Shown: positions 45,293 to 46,323 of the stretch, piece after piece
Layout: each line of letters starts with the position of its first letter
Numbering within the stretch: the stretch's first letter is position 1
Assembly: GCA_937895825.1 (NCBI GenBank)
Contig: CALBKP010000078.1
Coordinates: forward strand, 1 to 46,323
Length of the DNA stretch: 46,323 nt
From: an uncultured Alistipes sp.
GTDB lineage: Bacteria > Bacteroidota > Bacteroidia > Bacteroidales > Rikenellaceae
Direction of reading: 5' to 3'
Notes under the pieces: generated by a model
Seen by the model: only the letters and a program-made list of their open reading frames with translations
Databases searched by the model: none
Told to the model about the DNA's origin: nothing
Made by a program: the position numbers and the translations under genes

Positions 45293-46323
45293 TCAGACAT
45301 GTTTTTTCCCTAAAAAACGGACAGTCTCTGCAAACTTTTCTTTCGGAATGATTGCCTTGTTACGAACCCTCATCCGATTGTTATAAACAGTTTGTGGAGA
45401 GCAATGTAGGAACTCTGCAATCTTCACACTATCGTTGATACCCAAACGCACCAAAGCATAGATACGCAGTTCCGTATTCAAAAGTTCCCCCGATTTCAGC
45501 ACAATCTGTTCTTCCGGCCTCAACAAAGCATTGAAATCACTCACAAAATCCGGATATACATGCAGGAAGATGGCATCAAAGTTCCTGTAGAACTCCTTCA
45601 ACTCGTTATGAGCCATGGTCGGAGTGTCCGTCAATGCTTTAGCTTCATCAATCTGCTTTGCCTTAATCTTACGGTTGATATTCTTGCGATATTCATCCAA
45701 CTTGCTGATGTAATTGGAGCATAAGGAAAATACATAGCCGATGTATTCTTCCTTTACATAGTTCGATTCACGTAACTGGTCGTTCACATCCTTCAGTTCG
45801 CCATTCAAAGAATGAAGATTCTCATTGGCTTCTTTCAATTGTCTTTCCGCTTCCGACAAGTCCCGGATATTGTGATTCAGCACCTCGTTCATTTCATGTA
45901 ACTTGGATCGAGAAATAGCCAATTGGCGCAATTTCTGATAAATATAAGCAATGGCAATCAGAAGAATGATGGAAAGTAAGCTCACTACCAATAGGTAATG
46001 ACGAATACGGGATTCCTGGGAACTGACTATCTTCTGATATTCCGCATGGATCTTATTGATAGTCATCGCAATCCCCGTAATACGGACACGGTTCTTGAAA
46101 TAGACAGCATTGTTCAGACAGTAATTGACGTATGCATACGAACGGGGAACATCTCCCAATTCAAACAAGTAAGCTCCCAACTCCTCCAAGGAAGCAATAT
46201 CTTTATTACACGAAACCACATCCGCTATCGCAGAATAGGCCAGATATTTCATGTAATTGTCCATGTCATTCAAATCCCGATAGATGGAGCCTAAGATATA
46301 GGCATTCATGGCATCATACCGAC
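45293..46323 (-). CDS. Second DUF6377 membrane regulator, N-terminus beyond the window
   Basis: The reading frame stays open to the right edge, so the true start and most of the sensor TPR region are missing. An internal Met at 46309 is not the start. Visible parts are the end of the helical sensor ([21 protein letters not shown]), a membrane helix ([21 protein letters not shown]), a long coiled coil and the DUF6377 C-terminus with a helix-turn-helix ([26 protein letters not shown]). It is a clear paralogue of the regulator at 31791-33467. Its codons are GAA- and AGA-rich, like susC. It is probably the regulator for the adjacent susC promoter. Confidence 0.88.
   Translation of the reverse strand, partial: RYDAMNAYILGSIYRDLNDMDNYMKYLAYSAIADVVSCNKDIASLEELGAYLFELGDVPRSYAYVNYCLNNAVYFKNRVRITGIAMTINKIHAEYQKIVSSQESRIRHYLLVVSLLSIILLIAIAYIYQKLRQLAISRSKLHEMNEVLNHNIRDLSEAERQLKEANENLHSLNGELKDVNDQLRESNYVKEEYIGYVFSLCSNYISKLDEYRKNINRKIKAKQIDEAKALTDTPTMAHNELKEFYRNFDAIFLHVYPDFVSDFNALLRPEEQIVLKSGELLNTELRIYALVRLGINDSVKIAEFLHCSPQTVYNNRMRVRNKAIIPKEKFAETVRFLGKKHV

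Overview
The window reads as the chromosome of an anaerobic gut-type Bacteroidales. The evidence is SusC/SusD and DUF6377 proteins, BACON and DUF6562 surface lipoproteins, an oxygen-sensitive group B [FeFe] hydrogenase with its maturases, and many promoters of the Bacteroidetes type (TTTG, about 19-21 nt, TANNTTTG). Most genes use GAG for Glu and CGC/CGT for Arg, with medium GC. This is compatible with a Rikenellaceae/Alistipes-like genome, but the genus is an inference. No prophage, insertion sequence or CRISPR array was seen.

Layout. 1-1978 (minus): phosphate acyltransferase (cut by the left edge) and acetate kinase. 2352-7976 (plus): DUF349 protein, CTP synthase and YidC. 8110-11996 (plus): a strong promoter, a long and apparently structured 5' leader, and a 1206-residue beta-helix surface lipoprotein. 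12189-17375 (plus): a complete hydrogenase unit, HydA (group B), HydE, HydG and HydF. 17378-18909 (plus): hypoxanthine phosphoribosyltransferase, QueE and a DivIC/FtsB-like protein. 19049-20545: HtrA/DegQ protease. 20621-21373 (minus): lipoprotein of unknown function. 21591-21824 (plus): a tRNA-Glu(CUC) unit with its own promoter, a leader carrying short tandem repeats, and a terminator. 21872-26581 (minus): a TPP-riboswitch-controlled thiamine operon, thiD-thiE-thiC-thi4-tenI-like, which uses a Thi4-type thiazole synthase instead of ThiG/ThiH/ThiS. 26683-27900 (minus): a TlpA-like thioredoxin lipoprotein whose promoter spacer contains a G9 tract.

27991-46323: a polysaccharide utilisation locus. 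Its minus-strand genes, in transcription order, are SusC, SusD, a surface glycan-binding lipoprotein, GH16 (BACON, EF-hand-like and leucine-rich modules plus endo-beta-1,3-glucanase) and GH3 beta-glucosidase. A DUF6377 regulator on the plus strand follows, divergent from a GH30-CotH pair. A second DUF6377 regulator is cut by the right edge. The enzyme set suggests breakdown of beta-1,3-glucan with beta-1,6 links (laminarin or yeast/fungal glucan): GH16 cuts the backbone at the cell surface, GH30 attacks beta-1,6 links, GH3 releases glucose, and SusCD imports oligosaccharides.

The observations most worth following are the structured leader upstream of the beta-helix lipoprotein (8148-8375), the possible phase-variable promoter with the G9 tract, the sharp codon-usage change at the SusD/SusC junction (GAG-rich to GAA-rich), a probably leaderless DUF6377 mRNA, and the tRNA-Glu(CUC) unit.
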